From: Edolisoma coerulescens
Lineage: Eukaryota; Chordata; Aves; Passeriformes; Campephagidae
Assembly: GCA_013397115.1 (NCBI GenBank)
Contig: VWZW01007169.1
Coordinates: 1,542,001 to 1,606,000 of the forward strand
Direction: 5' to 3'
DNA: 64,000 nt
This document shows, in pieces, positions 28,167 to 40,400 of the stretch. Positions within the stretch are counted from its first letter, which is position 1, and the number at the start of each line of letters is the position of its first letter. The translations under genes were made by a program, and so were the position numbers. Under the pieces are notes generated by a model. It did no database searches, was not told where the DNA came from, and was given only the letters and a program-made list of their open reading frames with translations.

Positions 28167-30949
28167 ATTTCATGTTTGATTTTTTCTGTATATTCTGTGT
28201 GACTTCATGAAAAACAGAGTCAAAAAATGCCCATAAGGTTACACTGCTGCTCATCTCTACTGCTGATGCTGATAAACATGTCTGAAAATGGTTAACATGT
28301 AAAATATCCTTTAGAAACTACTAATCTTGGAAGTGTAAATGTTAATCTCCCTTGTTGTGGTTCCCCCACTGCAACACACCAAGCAGGTTGAATGGTTAAT
28401 GTCTTAAAACACAAATAAATCACTGTGAGTTCCTGGGTAGTCCAAGATTGTAAATATTTTCTTTTCCTTCACAAGAAACATTACTTACCTGAGAGATCAG
28501 TGAAGGCTTATGAGTGAACGTGGATGCTCATCCTACTAATCTCCCATGGAAGTGGCTGTAGTTGGATACAAGATTGAAATGAAGGTATTTGTATTATAAA
28601 GTCAGCATCTTGTGCATATAGACCAGGGAACTGAGACCAAAGGCTCCAACATGGGCTTCTCACCAGAGAGAGAGCACAAGCCAGTGGACACCTCTCTGGC
28701 CAAGTCATTAGTGCTCACATAAAAGGAACAGTCCTCTAATAATTCATTTTCATCTCATTTCTATTTCAGCACTACAAAATGTCACTTCTAAAGCTCCCTG
28801 CTCCTCACTGAATGGTCGAATGACTCAGCTGCAGAACCAGGCTCTATCCTGTGAAAGTGGTAAGACAGAAATTTCAAAATCGATCTTTTGGGCAATTTTG
28901 GTCAGGATTGGACAAATAACAGGCGAGAGTTTTTGGTATTACACTTTGGATGTGGATGTTTAAGTCCCTTAATCTGATCTGAGCCTTGCTTCCTGGTATT
29001 TTCTTCAACTGTAGCATGGGGGTCCTCGGTTGTGAATACTGGCTCACCATGGTGTGAGGCTCTGTGCACTCATCCCAAATGCTGAGCTAGAGCTCGAAAC
29101 TGGGAGCCGAGCCCCACCTAGTGACACATGAGAAAAGTACTCAGCTGCTACTAAGTAGAATAATGTTTTATTTGATCGTGTTTGAAATTCAGGAAAAAAA
29201 CTTACTACAATTAAAATATTTCATTTACAATTTAAAAAAAAATCCTATTCTAATCTTGAGTTATTTTCTAGTATTTCTAAGATAATTTCTCCTAGGCTAG
29301 CTGAAGAAATACAAGAATTATGATTGGTATTGCTCAGTAAAAGCGGGCCTCTACTGCTGATTTCAGTGTTTTTACATGAACTTTGGTTACTTGGATTCTG
29401 GAGTTTATTAAAAAGTATTTGTTCCATTTACTGTTTTCCTCTCTTCAGAATAAGAATGTAACACAAAGCTTAAGAAGGATCACTCAAAAAGTGCCAGATC
29501 GACAGCAAAATATTAGCATGTGGTGACAGCAAGTCATCAGATTCTAATATAGGCCTTCATCACTGGCATTGTTCTTCAAGATGATGTTTCTTGATCAGAT
29601 AACGATTCTGTCTCAGAATACTCTTTGTGTCTAGGTTAAAGGTTATTAATAATTTTGGTTGTTTTTCTTAATATAATAAAAAATTGAACTTATCTTATAA
29701 AAAAACCCATTATGTTTCATGTGAAATTTCACATGTGTATTTCAAGGCAAAATGGCTTTTTCCACGTATTTTTAAAGTGCAGCAGCACAAAGTGAGGGAA
29801 AAGCTATTTTCTCTATTTAGGTTTTATAAGTGCAAACCTACCCTTTTGGTTTTAGAATTTTATTCTAATTTTCACCTAGAATATGAAAAATCTCAAAAAA
29901 TTGATGGATAGTGAGCATTAAAAGACAGAATGCTGATAAAGACAAGAACTGTGAGCTGGCTGGTAACTAAATGGTTTAATAAATCCTTTGTAAGACATAA
30001 GAGTTTTTAGAAACCTTTCCTGCTGCATTACTTCAGAACCTCTTCTTGGGAAGGGGGGTGTGCGTGTGTGAATTTAAATCAGAATTGTACCAAGTTCTGT
30101 CAAAACAGTTAGAATGTCAATTTCAGAAACATTGTAAGACTTAGCCTTTCGGAAAAACGTAGTTATTTCCAGTCAGCTTAGAAGGACTCTGAAATGCTCT
30201 GGGGCAGAGATGAATTCATTTTTTTTTAAATCCCAGTTTCTGATATTACCTATTTACTTCCATCTATGTTTGTCACCAAGGTTTCATGCTGCATTTTCTC
30301 CAGAGAACTGGAATATGTTGGGTTTGTTTTGCTTTTTTTCTCTAGAAAAGACTAGCCTAGTGCTCTCTCTCGTATACAAGATGGACCGATTTTTAAACGG
30401 TTTCGCAAAACAGCTTCCATTTAATTCAATTTTATTGCAGTTGCAGATGTTGTGTTACTTCTTAAAGAGGACATCTATTTGTTCCACTGACTGTCAGGAA
30501 GAGAACAAAACCATACTTGAAATATCCTTTCAATTTGTAATTTTCTCTAGATTATTGAGCTGAATTTAGTGAACATAAAAATAAAAAGGCAGCAGGAACA
30601 TCACAGAGAAAACGTTATTAAAAGTGGCTGATAATTCCCACATTCCTTGGTCATCTGAGTTATAAGGATTGACCTAATTCAGTGTTATTCCTGTTATCGC
30701 AGGTTATTCCTGTGCATGCAAAATTCATATGAACATAGATGAGAGGTATGTATAGCCTAAAACAGTATGTCAGCGTGATGTAACTGTACAAACAACAACC
30801 AAAGAGAAGCTGAAAAGGATCTATGACTGACTGCGTATTGATAACGCAGCCAGAACAGCCGAACGGGTATCAGCGTCAGTGGGCTTTACAGGACGGAACA
30901 GCCCCCATTTTGTGCTGGCAGTAACAAATCTTCAGTTACTCCCAGAAAT

Positions 30950-31260
30950 AAGCTCACGGAGGGCGAAACATAAACCTCCCACCCTGGCCGGGGGCCCTGT
31001 ATAAACCTGCGGCTGCGGAGGAGCTGCGGCGGCCCCGCCGGGACCCCCAAGAGCGCGGGGCGGCGGCGGCGGCCCCGAGCGCTGCGGGCCCTGAGCGCCT
31101 CTCCCAGGAGCCGGGCTGGGGGATGAANGAGGGAGCGGGGCGGGCGGGGGCGCAGCGCACCTCGCTGCGGCAGAGAGCTGCCAGGTGTTCGGCATTGGGA
31201 GGGCGAAGTTACGCGCCTGCTGAAATCTCCGCCGTTTGGAACTTGATGTAATTCCACAGG
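30950..31260 (+). promoter_or_regulatory. SLC44A3: CpG island with TATA box, probable SLC44A3 promoter and 5' exon
   Basis: An abrupt GC- and CpG-rich block in AT-rich surroundings ends about 40 bases before exon 2. A TATAAA at 31000-31005 is followed about 30 bases later by a GC-rich region with Sp1-type GC boxes (GGGGCGGGCGGGGG near 31137-31150). An ETS-like ACAGGAAGT lies at 31256-31264. This geometry predicts plus-strand transcription starting near 31030. One unresolved base (N) sits at 31128. The only usable ATG is at 31123; the exact exon 1 boundary is not certain (CCAG|GTGTTC at 31184 is the most natural donor). Confidence 0.6.
31000..31005 (+). promoter_or_regulatory. TATA box
   Basis: TATAAA lies in the GC-rich island, with GC boxes on its downstream side. 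Position and strand fit transcription toward SLC44A3 exon 2. No experimental start site is available. Confidence 0.5.
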
Positions 31261-31300
31261 AAGTTTGTTCTGTTGTTTCCTTGAACTTTTCTCTGTTTAG

Positions 31301-31408
31301 GACTCTGGAGATAGTATTTCTGACCTACAGGAATGGAGACCAGTCATTTACAGAAAGTGCACAGACCCTCTCTGGCTGCTCCTCTTCTGCCTTTTCTGGG
31401 CTGGCTTG
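31301..31408 (+). CDS. SLC44A3: SLC44A3 exon 2: N-terminal tail and start of helix 1
   Basis: This exon has 36 codons and is phase 0 at both ends. The acceptor is a pyrimidine tract ending in TTTAG; the donor is GTAAGC. It encodes an acidic stretch (DSGDSISDLQ), the family motif EWRPVIYRKCTDP and the first half of membrane helix 1 (LWLLLFCLFWAGL). A second in-frame AG lies at 31329-31330 (CTACAG before GAATGG), so the exon could start at 31331 and lose ten residues. A stop (TAG at 31298-31300) sits in frame just before the exon and there is no in-frame ATG inside it, so the initiator must be in another exon. Confidence 0.93.
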
Positions 31409-34400
31409 GTAAGCACGCTTGTTTGTTTATTTTTTTCCTGGAAGGAAAAATCAGATCCAAAGCTAATGGGGTTCTGCATAGTGTTACGCTAAATCTAAAC
31501 TGAAATTGTCACGGGCACAGGTCCCAGGATTGCTCAGGGACAGATCTTAACTTTGTCGCGGTGCAGTGCTTTATTATGGTGTCTGTCACACTTCTAAGTT
31601 CTGCCCATGTGCTTTAGATACCATGTGTACACAGGACTGGGTTATTTAGAATTCGCTTTTTTGTAAATCAGTCCAGGCTCGGACTGGGCTCTTTATTCTA
31701 CTTAATCATTGTAGCTTTGATATCTTGCAACATGTGTCCATCTGATGCTGCATTAAGTCACTATCTGTCCTGTGCTTAGAACAGTGTGCAAGCTTTTGGG
31801 AACAGGCTTTGTCTTTCTGAAGTGTGAATGGGGTTTTTTATAATACGTCTGAGTCTACTCATGATTCTCGTAAATACACTTTTAAATTCTATTCATAGTA
31901 CCTTTTAAAATGGAAGCTAATGCAGAATATTACCTCCGCATTTTGAATACTGCATAAATGGATGGTGAACTTTGTGAGCAGGATAGGGTTTTTTACCTGC
32001 TGTCTAAGGCTCAGTACTTTGATCAGTGGAGGGAATGCCACAAATGAAACCTGTCAAATGGTAAGGATTTAGGGTTTTTGTTTGGTTTCTCTCACTGTTT
32101 TTATTGCTCAGTTTCTGTGAAATAGCTTTTTGCATACATGTATTTGTTTTCTTGTGTTTGATCTTATTTTTTAAATATTTAAGAAAATGTAATTACATTA
32201 ATTTGTTCACATAGTGAAAAAAATTGAAATCACATTAATAGCTCTGTGGAAACGGGTATCGCAGCCACATATAGATATACCCCCGCAGCTACTACTCTGT
32301 TATTTAACAGTATTTATGGCTTGTAGCCAGCATTCTGCACTTAAAAAAAAAAAAATCACCTACAGAGTGGACCTGTAATACCCATCTTTAGAAGGAATAC
32401 CAGAATTTTTCTGAAAGCCTGTTTCAGTTGAGTTACAGTGCCAGCTCATTTCTTGTTTTCCTTCTGAGACCATTTTAACTATTAACAAATAGTTGTTCTG
32501 TAAACAAACTGGATCTGGAAATATTTTGTTATTGTAGCAAATCACATCCACAAGTACTATGTCATCTTGAATTGAGGAGTCTCTACGAAGATGTCCATAT
32601 TGAGACAGCACTAACATGCCATCATAACTTAAAAAAAAATTGCTGAACTAGTTAGGACTGCAAAATAAGAGTCTACTGTAAGCAAGACTGAGACTGCCCT
32701 GAGGACTAAAGAAGCACATACGTATGTGTTTGTGTATGAGACACTTTTTTGCCCGGATCCAATCTTTAGTCACAAGCATTAAAAGTAGAAAAACAAATCA
32801 AGGCTCTAAAGCTTGAGTAAGAAAGCAGTTCTGCTGGATCTGACATATGCAATCTGTCTCGAGCACAGCCAGTATTCAGCCATATCCATTCAAAGTAGTA
32901 GTGGTTAATGTGGAAATGAGAAATCTTGCTGCTGCCAGCAGCTGGCACATAGCCACGGAGCCTAGTGATTGTACTTGCTGTGTGTGAAATGTGGCTTGCA
33001 CCCCATGGGAAAGAGGAGAAGATCGGATCACTGAGTTCTTCAATACCTGGAGTGCTGTGGAGATAAGCCTTTGGGTAAAGTAGTACTCAGGACTTCACCA
33101 GTTTCACAGAAGGATTGCTGCTTCTTGGCACTTGCAAGGGTTCTTTCCAAGGATTATTTTGGCTCTCACGAGGTACAGGAGACTTTAAGCTGCATTCCTA
33201 GACAAGGTGTTTTATTTTGACTAAGGATTGCTGCTACTTGGCCAGCAGAGGTACTTGGCTGCCTCTGGGGTCTACAGGTAGATGGTCTACTGGAACTTTG
33301 ATCTGACAGCAGACTAAAAGGTCAGGGCAGTGTCACCTAAGTGCACAGTGTGGCTTTCTCCAGGTTTTTCACGTGCTGAAAAGTGCTCCTTCCGAAATTT
33401 CAGGTAATCTGCATTTTAATTTTACTTTGTGTTTAAAAATACCTCTGGTTAAATTCACTAGCAGCTTCAAGGACCCATTATGGCAGCAGATATATTGCCC
33501 AAGTGTGTCTTGAAGGTCACCCTGTAAAATGAAATGCAGTGAGCACATGAAAAATCACCATTTGAGTGATCTTGCCTAGTGACACACATGAACTTCACTA
33601 GGGACAGTGTTTAGCATCTTACTAATGCTTTACTTTTATTTTAATCAGGACCTCTATCTTTCTTCTCCTGCATTATTCTCCTTAATTTATATACTTTCAA
33701 CAATGGATGAAGGAAAGCTCTAAGGAAGCAATAGGGCTAAACTTGTCCATATGACTTGCTCTGGCCTTGTGCAGAGGGGTAAATTTAGCTGTTTGCAACC
33801 AAAAGACAAAAATGTATGACTGAAAAGGAATATTTATTAAATGAGAAGAAAAAGCTATCGTAGCAGGCTTTCACATTAAAAAAATGTTTTAACAGATGTT
33901 TATAAGTGGCTATGCTGTGGTGGCTGGTGCTGCAGAAAGACTTGTGCTTGGATATGACAGCTTTGGGAACATATGTGGTCGGAAGAACACTCCTGTAGAA
34001 GGGGCAAATCTTTCTGGACTGGACATGACTAATAAAAAGTAAGTACATCAGATAATGTCTAAATCAATCAAATGTTTGAGAAGTTAGTAGAATACATATC
34101 TTCTAGTTGTCGGTCATATACATCTGTGTATCTATACATTGTTGTATTGAAAGGCAAAAAAAGGTGGGAATAGTGGAAAAGAGTGAGTGAAATTAAAAAG
34201 TTAAAATAGAATTTGAAAATGTGCTGCATTGTTATGCTTTATGCAGGTGCCTTCTTAAAGAGGATCTTAAATGGGACTTCAGCCAAACAGGCAGTCATTC
34301 TACATGGCAAATCTTTGTACTTAAGGAAGTTGCATGTTGAAGTTCCCAGTCATTCCACTGACTCCTTCAGAAAAAGTTCCATTTGCTTTGTAGCACTTTT

Positions 34401-37400
34401 AAAAGATGGAAAGAAGGTTCAGAATTATAACTTATAACAAACCAAGAAAGTTTGTTTTTTGAGAAGAGGATCTTTTTTTCTTTCTAGGTATGTGTTCCTT
34501 CTGAATTCATGCGGCCTGGAAATACAAAGCCTCAAAATCAGTTCACTTTCCTTGTGTGTGTCAAGTTGTCCACAAGAGCAACTCAACTCTTTGGAAGATC
34601 TCCAGAGTTTTGCAAGGAATAATGGTGTGCCACAGGGAATATGAGTATCTTAGTGTATCTATAGAACAGTTGAGCAGCTTCCACTTTGTTTTTCTTATGT
34701 TTCTTACACTAGGGAGTCATATCTTACCATTAATTTCCTGAGCAGTTCATGGTAACAGAAAATAAAATGTCTTGTTTCTGCTTTATTTCAAAGCCATAGT
34801 TTCTAGAAATGTTACAGCTCTCTTATGCAAATTAGAAAGTTGTTGATTAATTCCTGCATAATGCTGAGATTATGTAGCAGAAAACTGACTGCTGAGAATG
34901 AACGAGTGAAGTTTGGCGGGGGTGCCAGTTGGTGACCAGATTTCATATGCTGTTTGAGAAACCTCTCCAATTGGTTCCTTTAAATTTAATTAAAACTTTA
35001 ATTCCAGGAAGACACAGTGGTTTTATCTCTCTAGACATCAGATACCAATGTTTGCTATTCCATTTTGTTGTAGTTTAATCCCAGCTGGCACCTCACTACC
35101 ACACAGCCTCTCACTTCCCAGCAAAACCAGGACACACCTAGAAATTTTATTTGATTGTGGTGTTCAAGATGAAAATGCTGTCAGAAGTAGCTGTTGTGTG
35201 AAAGAGACTCCAGTTTATTCATGTCCATTTATTTACATGTTACACATGTAAATAAAATAATCTGTAGCCTAAGCCTTATTTCATAGGGTATGTATAAACT
35301 TCAGACCATATGAATATTAATAGCTATTTTTGTTAGAGGTCAGTATCCCATTCTTTTTTTGTTTTGATGTTTTGCTTGGCAGGGATTGCTATTTAATTTG
35401 ACAATATTTGTTTTAATTTAATTTTGGGGTAGTTTGACATCATTTGGTGTGTACAGAAAGCTGTAAACACCTCTGATATTATATAAATATTTTCAGTCTA
35501 AATAAACATAATTGTATCAAATTCCAGCTGCAACTGCTTGCATGCTTATGTCAAGGCAGAGAGAAGTCTTGCATTTTGAATGGCTTGGATGTATCCAGCC
35601 TTTCTTTCCCAGAAGCACTGTATAATGGAGCAGAGTACCTGGTAATATTTCACCGAGGTCCCAGCACAAGTCAGGTCTCTGGATACATTTATATTCTATT
35701 CTAACTCATGAGGGCCTAGCTCTATTGTGGCTTCCATCATTTTAGGTTTTTCTCTTATCCTAATGAGCAAGGATTAATAGCCAAGTGTGGCACTGTGGAA
35801 CAAACAGTGTGCCTGCCTGGAAGACACGTGTAGTTAAATCCAGAAGGCAAAGGGTTCTGCAGAGATTGCTATAGATTTACTCAACTACCTAATTTGTTAT
35901 TTACATTCCCACTGGAATATCAGGGATAAGAATGGCCTGCTAAGGGATCAAACCAGAAGTGCGAACAAAACTTGGTTCTTAATGTGTTTTTCTCTCAAAT
36001 TTTTACTAATCTTCAGTTACTTTTTTCTTTTTTTACCTTTTTTAGGTTCTTTTCTTTGTGTTTACAACCTGAATGTTTCCAGTTACACACTAAATCCAAA
36101 GGCAGCTCAGCTCTGTCCCACACTTCCAGTTCCACCAAGGTAAGAATTACTGGGTATTTTACAACATCCTTGAGTCAGAACAGCTTTTTATGGAGTGTTT
36201 CTTCCTCACATTTTGTATTTGGCTTGATAGTTCACAGTCAGGATGGTTTTGTTTTGCTTATTTATTTTTGCCCATGTATCCTTACGAGTTCTTTTATGTG
36301 ACTGTGAACATGCCAGTGTCCTGTCCCACAGAATAAACAAGGACTGCATTCCCTCCATTCCTCTACCCTTTAGAGAGTTTTCCCTCTCCAAATTAGGAAA
36401 AAAGCACTCCATATGAGGAACAACTTACCTCCTGCACAGACTTCTGCTCTCTCCCTCAATGCCAAGGATGTGATCTTGGGCCTTGCTTCTTACCCTGAGC
36501 CCAGAAATTTCCATCAGAATAATTTTATAGCCAGCTGGCTTGAAGCACAGGTCTGTGGATGTTGCTGTCTTTATAATCTGGCATTTGTGAGTCAAAATTC
36601 TTAAACCCATGGTTTTAAGTTCCACTGTGTCATGAAAATACAGCAGAGAATTGGAATCTCTGTGTTTGCAGAGCTAAGTCATCTGCTCTGAACAGGAGAA
36701 AATGGAAGAACAAGGTGAACAGAAGAGAGTAGGAGACACGTAAAAACATTACATACAGCGGATCACAGGACAGCGTGTAAATTGATGAAAAAATATGGCA
36801 TGTTTCACTTATTTCCTCAACTTTCTAGGCTTTTTTCTGTTTGTCAAGGAACTTAGCAAAGTCATTCATCTTGCACAGTAATATTTCATAGTAGAAACAA
36901 AGCTAGTTAGAGAAATTTTTAACAGTTGATGATAAAACCTCTCCTTTTCAGGTAAGAATATGCCTTTGGCTGTTGTAGTGCAGCACTGCCGAAGTGGGAC
37001 AATAAATATATGCAAGAAGCTTGGCTGGGAGTGCCAAATAATTTTGTATAAATATTTGGTGCCATTAATTGTACCTTGCAAACATTGTTTTAGTGTGGCT
37101 TTTAGAATGCTTAAATATCATAAAAACAGTGCAAAGTGTTTGTGATCTAGAATTATCTGCAACACCGTAGGTTACAGCTATGTTAGCGTGAACTTCGTTT
37201 TTACATAAACACACGGGAGCAAAGCAGGTGAAGCCAGACTAGAGTGGGAATAGGAACTATGTGCTGGTGGTGATAGTAGTTACAGAGAGCGTTGTTAATT
37301 TTTTTCCCCAGGCTGATCTTGAATGGATCTGTTCTGGTATAGTGATAGAGGCATGGCACTATTATGAGTTTATTTTGCAGATGATACATAAAACTATCCT

Positions 37401-40400
37401 TTATAACAGAAGGCTCTCTGTGGAGAGCCTGGCAGGATGGATCTCTGCGGATTTTAAACTGTTTGTCCGGTAATTAATATTTTTTACCGCTTTTGTTTTT
37501 AACCTTTCAGTAAATCCTTTCCATTATTTAATCGGTGTGTTCCACAAAATCCTGAATGCTATTCCAAGTATGCATCAGTCTTAATAAGTATGGTTAATGA
37601 AATGGATGTTTTTCACCGAATTCTGAGTGGAATATTGGCAGGAAGAGATACTGTGATAGGACTGAGTGTCCTTGCACTAGGTAAGGTTATAAGTGAAAAG
37701 TGAATAATGATATTCAATTAAAAGGTTAAAATGTTTCTTATAAGTCTATATGTTTAATTCAAAAGTGGGTTTTTTTTCATATTTTCTGGGCATATTTTCA
37801 TATTTTCTTTATTTTTAAGAAAGAGTGATCAGGTTTTATCAGGAGGCATTTAATAGACTGGTGAAATGCAGATCTCTGAATTATCAGATTCTGTGTTTCA
37901 TGACATGGTTATATACCTCATTTTGAGGGACTGTAAGATATTGTTGATGAAAAAAATTACATCAGCATGAACGCTTGAACTTAAATCTTGTATAAAATGT
38001 TATTAAAAAGCTAGTAATTACCATGGTGAAATATGTCAGCTATAAGTTCCTTATTATTTAAGTTACAGGTAACTGGGTGCTTTAAATGTTAAAAAGGTTG
38101 CCGACTTTACTAAATGCTGTTGCTTTTGAGACTACTGTTCAAAAATAAAAGCCAAAATTCCACAATAACCTTAAATTTATATTTAAAACAAAAAGGGGTT
38201 AAGTTAAATGGGTTGTAACACTCAAATTTACTACATATATTTTTCAGCCTTCTCTTTGATACTGGTTTTAGCCTTCAGATTCATTCAGACCCTCCTCATC
38301 CATACTCTGATTGCACTGGTTGTGTTCGGTTTGTTGCGTAAGTATATTTCCTGTTTCACTGAACTGAAGGATTAGCAGCTGAACAAACAGCTATCCATTT
38401 TTTTCATGGCCATCCTCAGTAACCTTCACCTTACCACAGTCGTTTCCAAACTGAGGCCTGCTTGCCTTTTGGTGCCAAGCTCTGGCTGTGCTGTTCCAGC
38501 TGCTGAGTGTTAGGATGATGGTGATGTTTATTGTTTTTATAGATGCCTAGAAACAACATTTCTTTTGGCAGATGAATGCAGTTATGAAAATGCTACTGTT
38601 TCAAAGAATGTTTAGTGAACTCTTATATTGCCTGCTTTAGGAAGGGAGAACCATAGGAATGTGTCTGGCTGAAGCTTGTCATTCCATTAAATTTAGCATT
38701 GTATCTCCGCAATGAAATTACATGCCTGAGCCTTAGAATAACTGCAAGAAATCCAAATGTCTGCTGTGGTTTTACCTCAGTCAGACAGGCCAGTGTTGGA
38801 AGTTTCTCTGCGATCGCTGGTCCTGTGCCTCACTTTGCTGATTGGCGGCATTCCCGAGCCAAGTGCGGGCCAGCGGGGAGGGCGGGAGACTGGGGAGGGA
38901 GGCCAGGCAGGCACCAGCCTGCCAGCAACAGCGTGCGCTGCCCACCCTCATGCTGCTCTGCTCTGCTCAGTCATCTCAGGTGTCCTCTGGTGGCTCCATT
39001 ATGACTATAGGAATGATCCCAGCACTGAACTGGAAACAGAAAAGGAAAACGTGAAGTTCCTACTGGGATACGCCATCTTCTCAACAATAGTTACTGTAAG
39101 TAGCATTTTGCCCTGAGCAATGGCAGAGGCTGTAACTTGAACACTTGAACTACAGTGGTTCTGCAACAGTAAAAATAATTCCTAATTATTTTCAAATTGG
39201 AAAACGAGAATAAATTCTAAGATCTTCTTACATGCATTTAAATATAATCATAAAATCATAGAATGGTTTGGGTTGGAAGACACCTTAAAGATCCCTAAAA
39301 ATCTAGTTCCAACCAGATTTTTAGGCCCCCATCAAAACTACAAAAGTAATTTTATAACTTCGTCGTGAAACTTGTTTGTCATCTTTGCCACACTTCAAAC
39401 TTGTGCAAACAGTGTTAGTGTTGTTGGTGTAAAAATGCAAGAATTTTTTTCCATCCTCATTTTGTTCTGCATCAGCTCACTGGAGAATCATGTTGAATAA
39501 ACACGGGGCACTGGCTGAGTATGAACAGGAGATCTGTGGATTCATCCCACCCTGTCAGTAGGAGAAAGGGGTGGCAGCTCTTTTAGACAATGAAAGGGGC
39601 AGTGAAACACAGGCAGCTGTGTCTAGACCTCAAGTTATGGGGTCGAACTCTTTTTTCTCTCATTGACCTCATTTTACAACAGAAAATCTGAGTGCGACTT
39701 GCAACTTCTAAAGTGATTTTTTTCACTCTGATGTTGCAATCTTAAAGGAGCCATTGCTCAATTTGAGGGTACAGTCAATTTGTGCTTCATGAGACATTTG
39801 TCAAAGTGATTGTCCTGTTTTCTTAGAGATGAGTAAGATCTATATGGAATTTGCCAGATATGAACAGTCTGACAGTTTACAGTGACAAATATAAATGTGT
39901 CACAGATCATTTTTTTTATATCCTCTATAAGTTATGACCTTTTTACATTTGCTGATACTAAAGAGGTGAGAAAAGGTTTCTTTGAATGCATGTGTGTTCC
40001 AGTACAACTGACTGTTGTTTGCAGAACTGTGGGAACACGCCCTGCTGCAGGTTATGCTTCTCTTCAGAGCTGGTACCTTCTTTCTAGAGCAGGCAAGAAA
40101 ACTAGTGAAGCAGCTGCCACTGGTTGTATTTATTGTTTTATAAATTCCAACCTCCCTTTTAACTGCTATTCATAGTTTCTTGTCACATACAAAGAACTGG
40201 AGATACTGCAGGGTTTTTGACTCAGGGTTTTGTTATTGGCGGGTTGGTTTTTTACTTTGGGAAGACAATAATTTATTTAAATAAGTTTTCATTTTATGTC
40301 TGCTTTGCTTCCACACATACATAGCTCTCAAACTAGTTTTGTTGTGGACTGCAGGAAAGGACTGGTTCTCCTACCATTGTGAAAGTGAACAGTGGCAAGC

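Larger units (their letters stand above)
24971..30949. other. Intergenic upstream of SLC44A3; no gene recognised
   Basis: AT-rich unique-looking DNA with the pyrimidine tract and a 25-bp tandem duplication. No exon with family similarity is seen, nor an ATG exon resembling the CTL3 N-terminus. Confidence 0.55.

Noticed and set aside
1..30900. Exons of F3 (tissue factor), the expected left neighbour of SLC44A3 in vertebrates
   Set aside because: I looked for recognisable coding blocks on both strands and saw none; F3 is presumably further left.
30886..31257. Minus-strand open frame of 123 codons across the CpG island
   Set aside because: GC-rich composition lacks stops, the frame crosses the unresolved base, the peptide is low-complexity Pro/Arg/Ala, and TATA orientation and exon 2 point to the plus strand.
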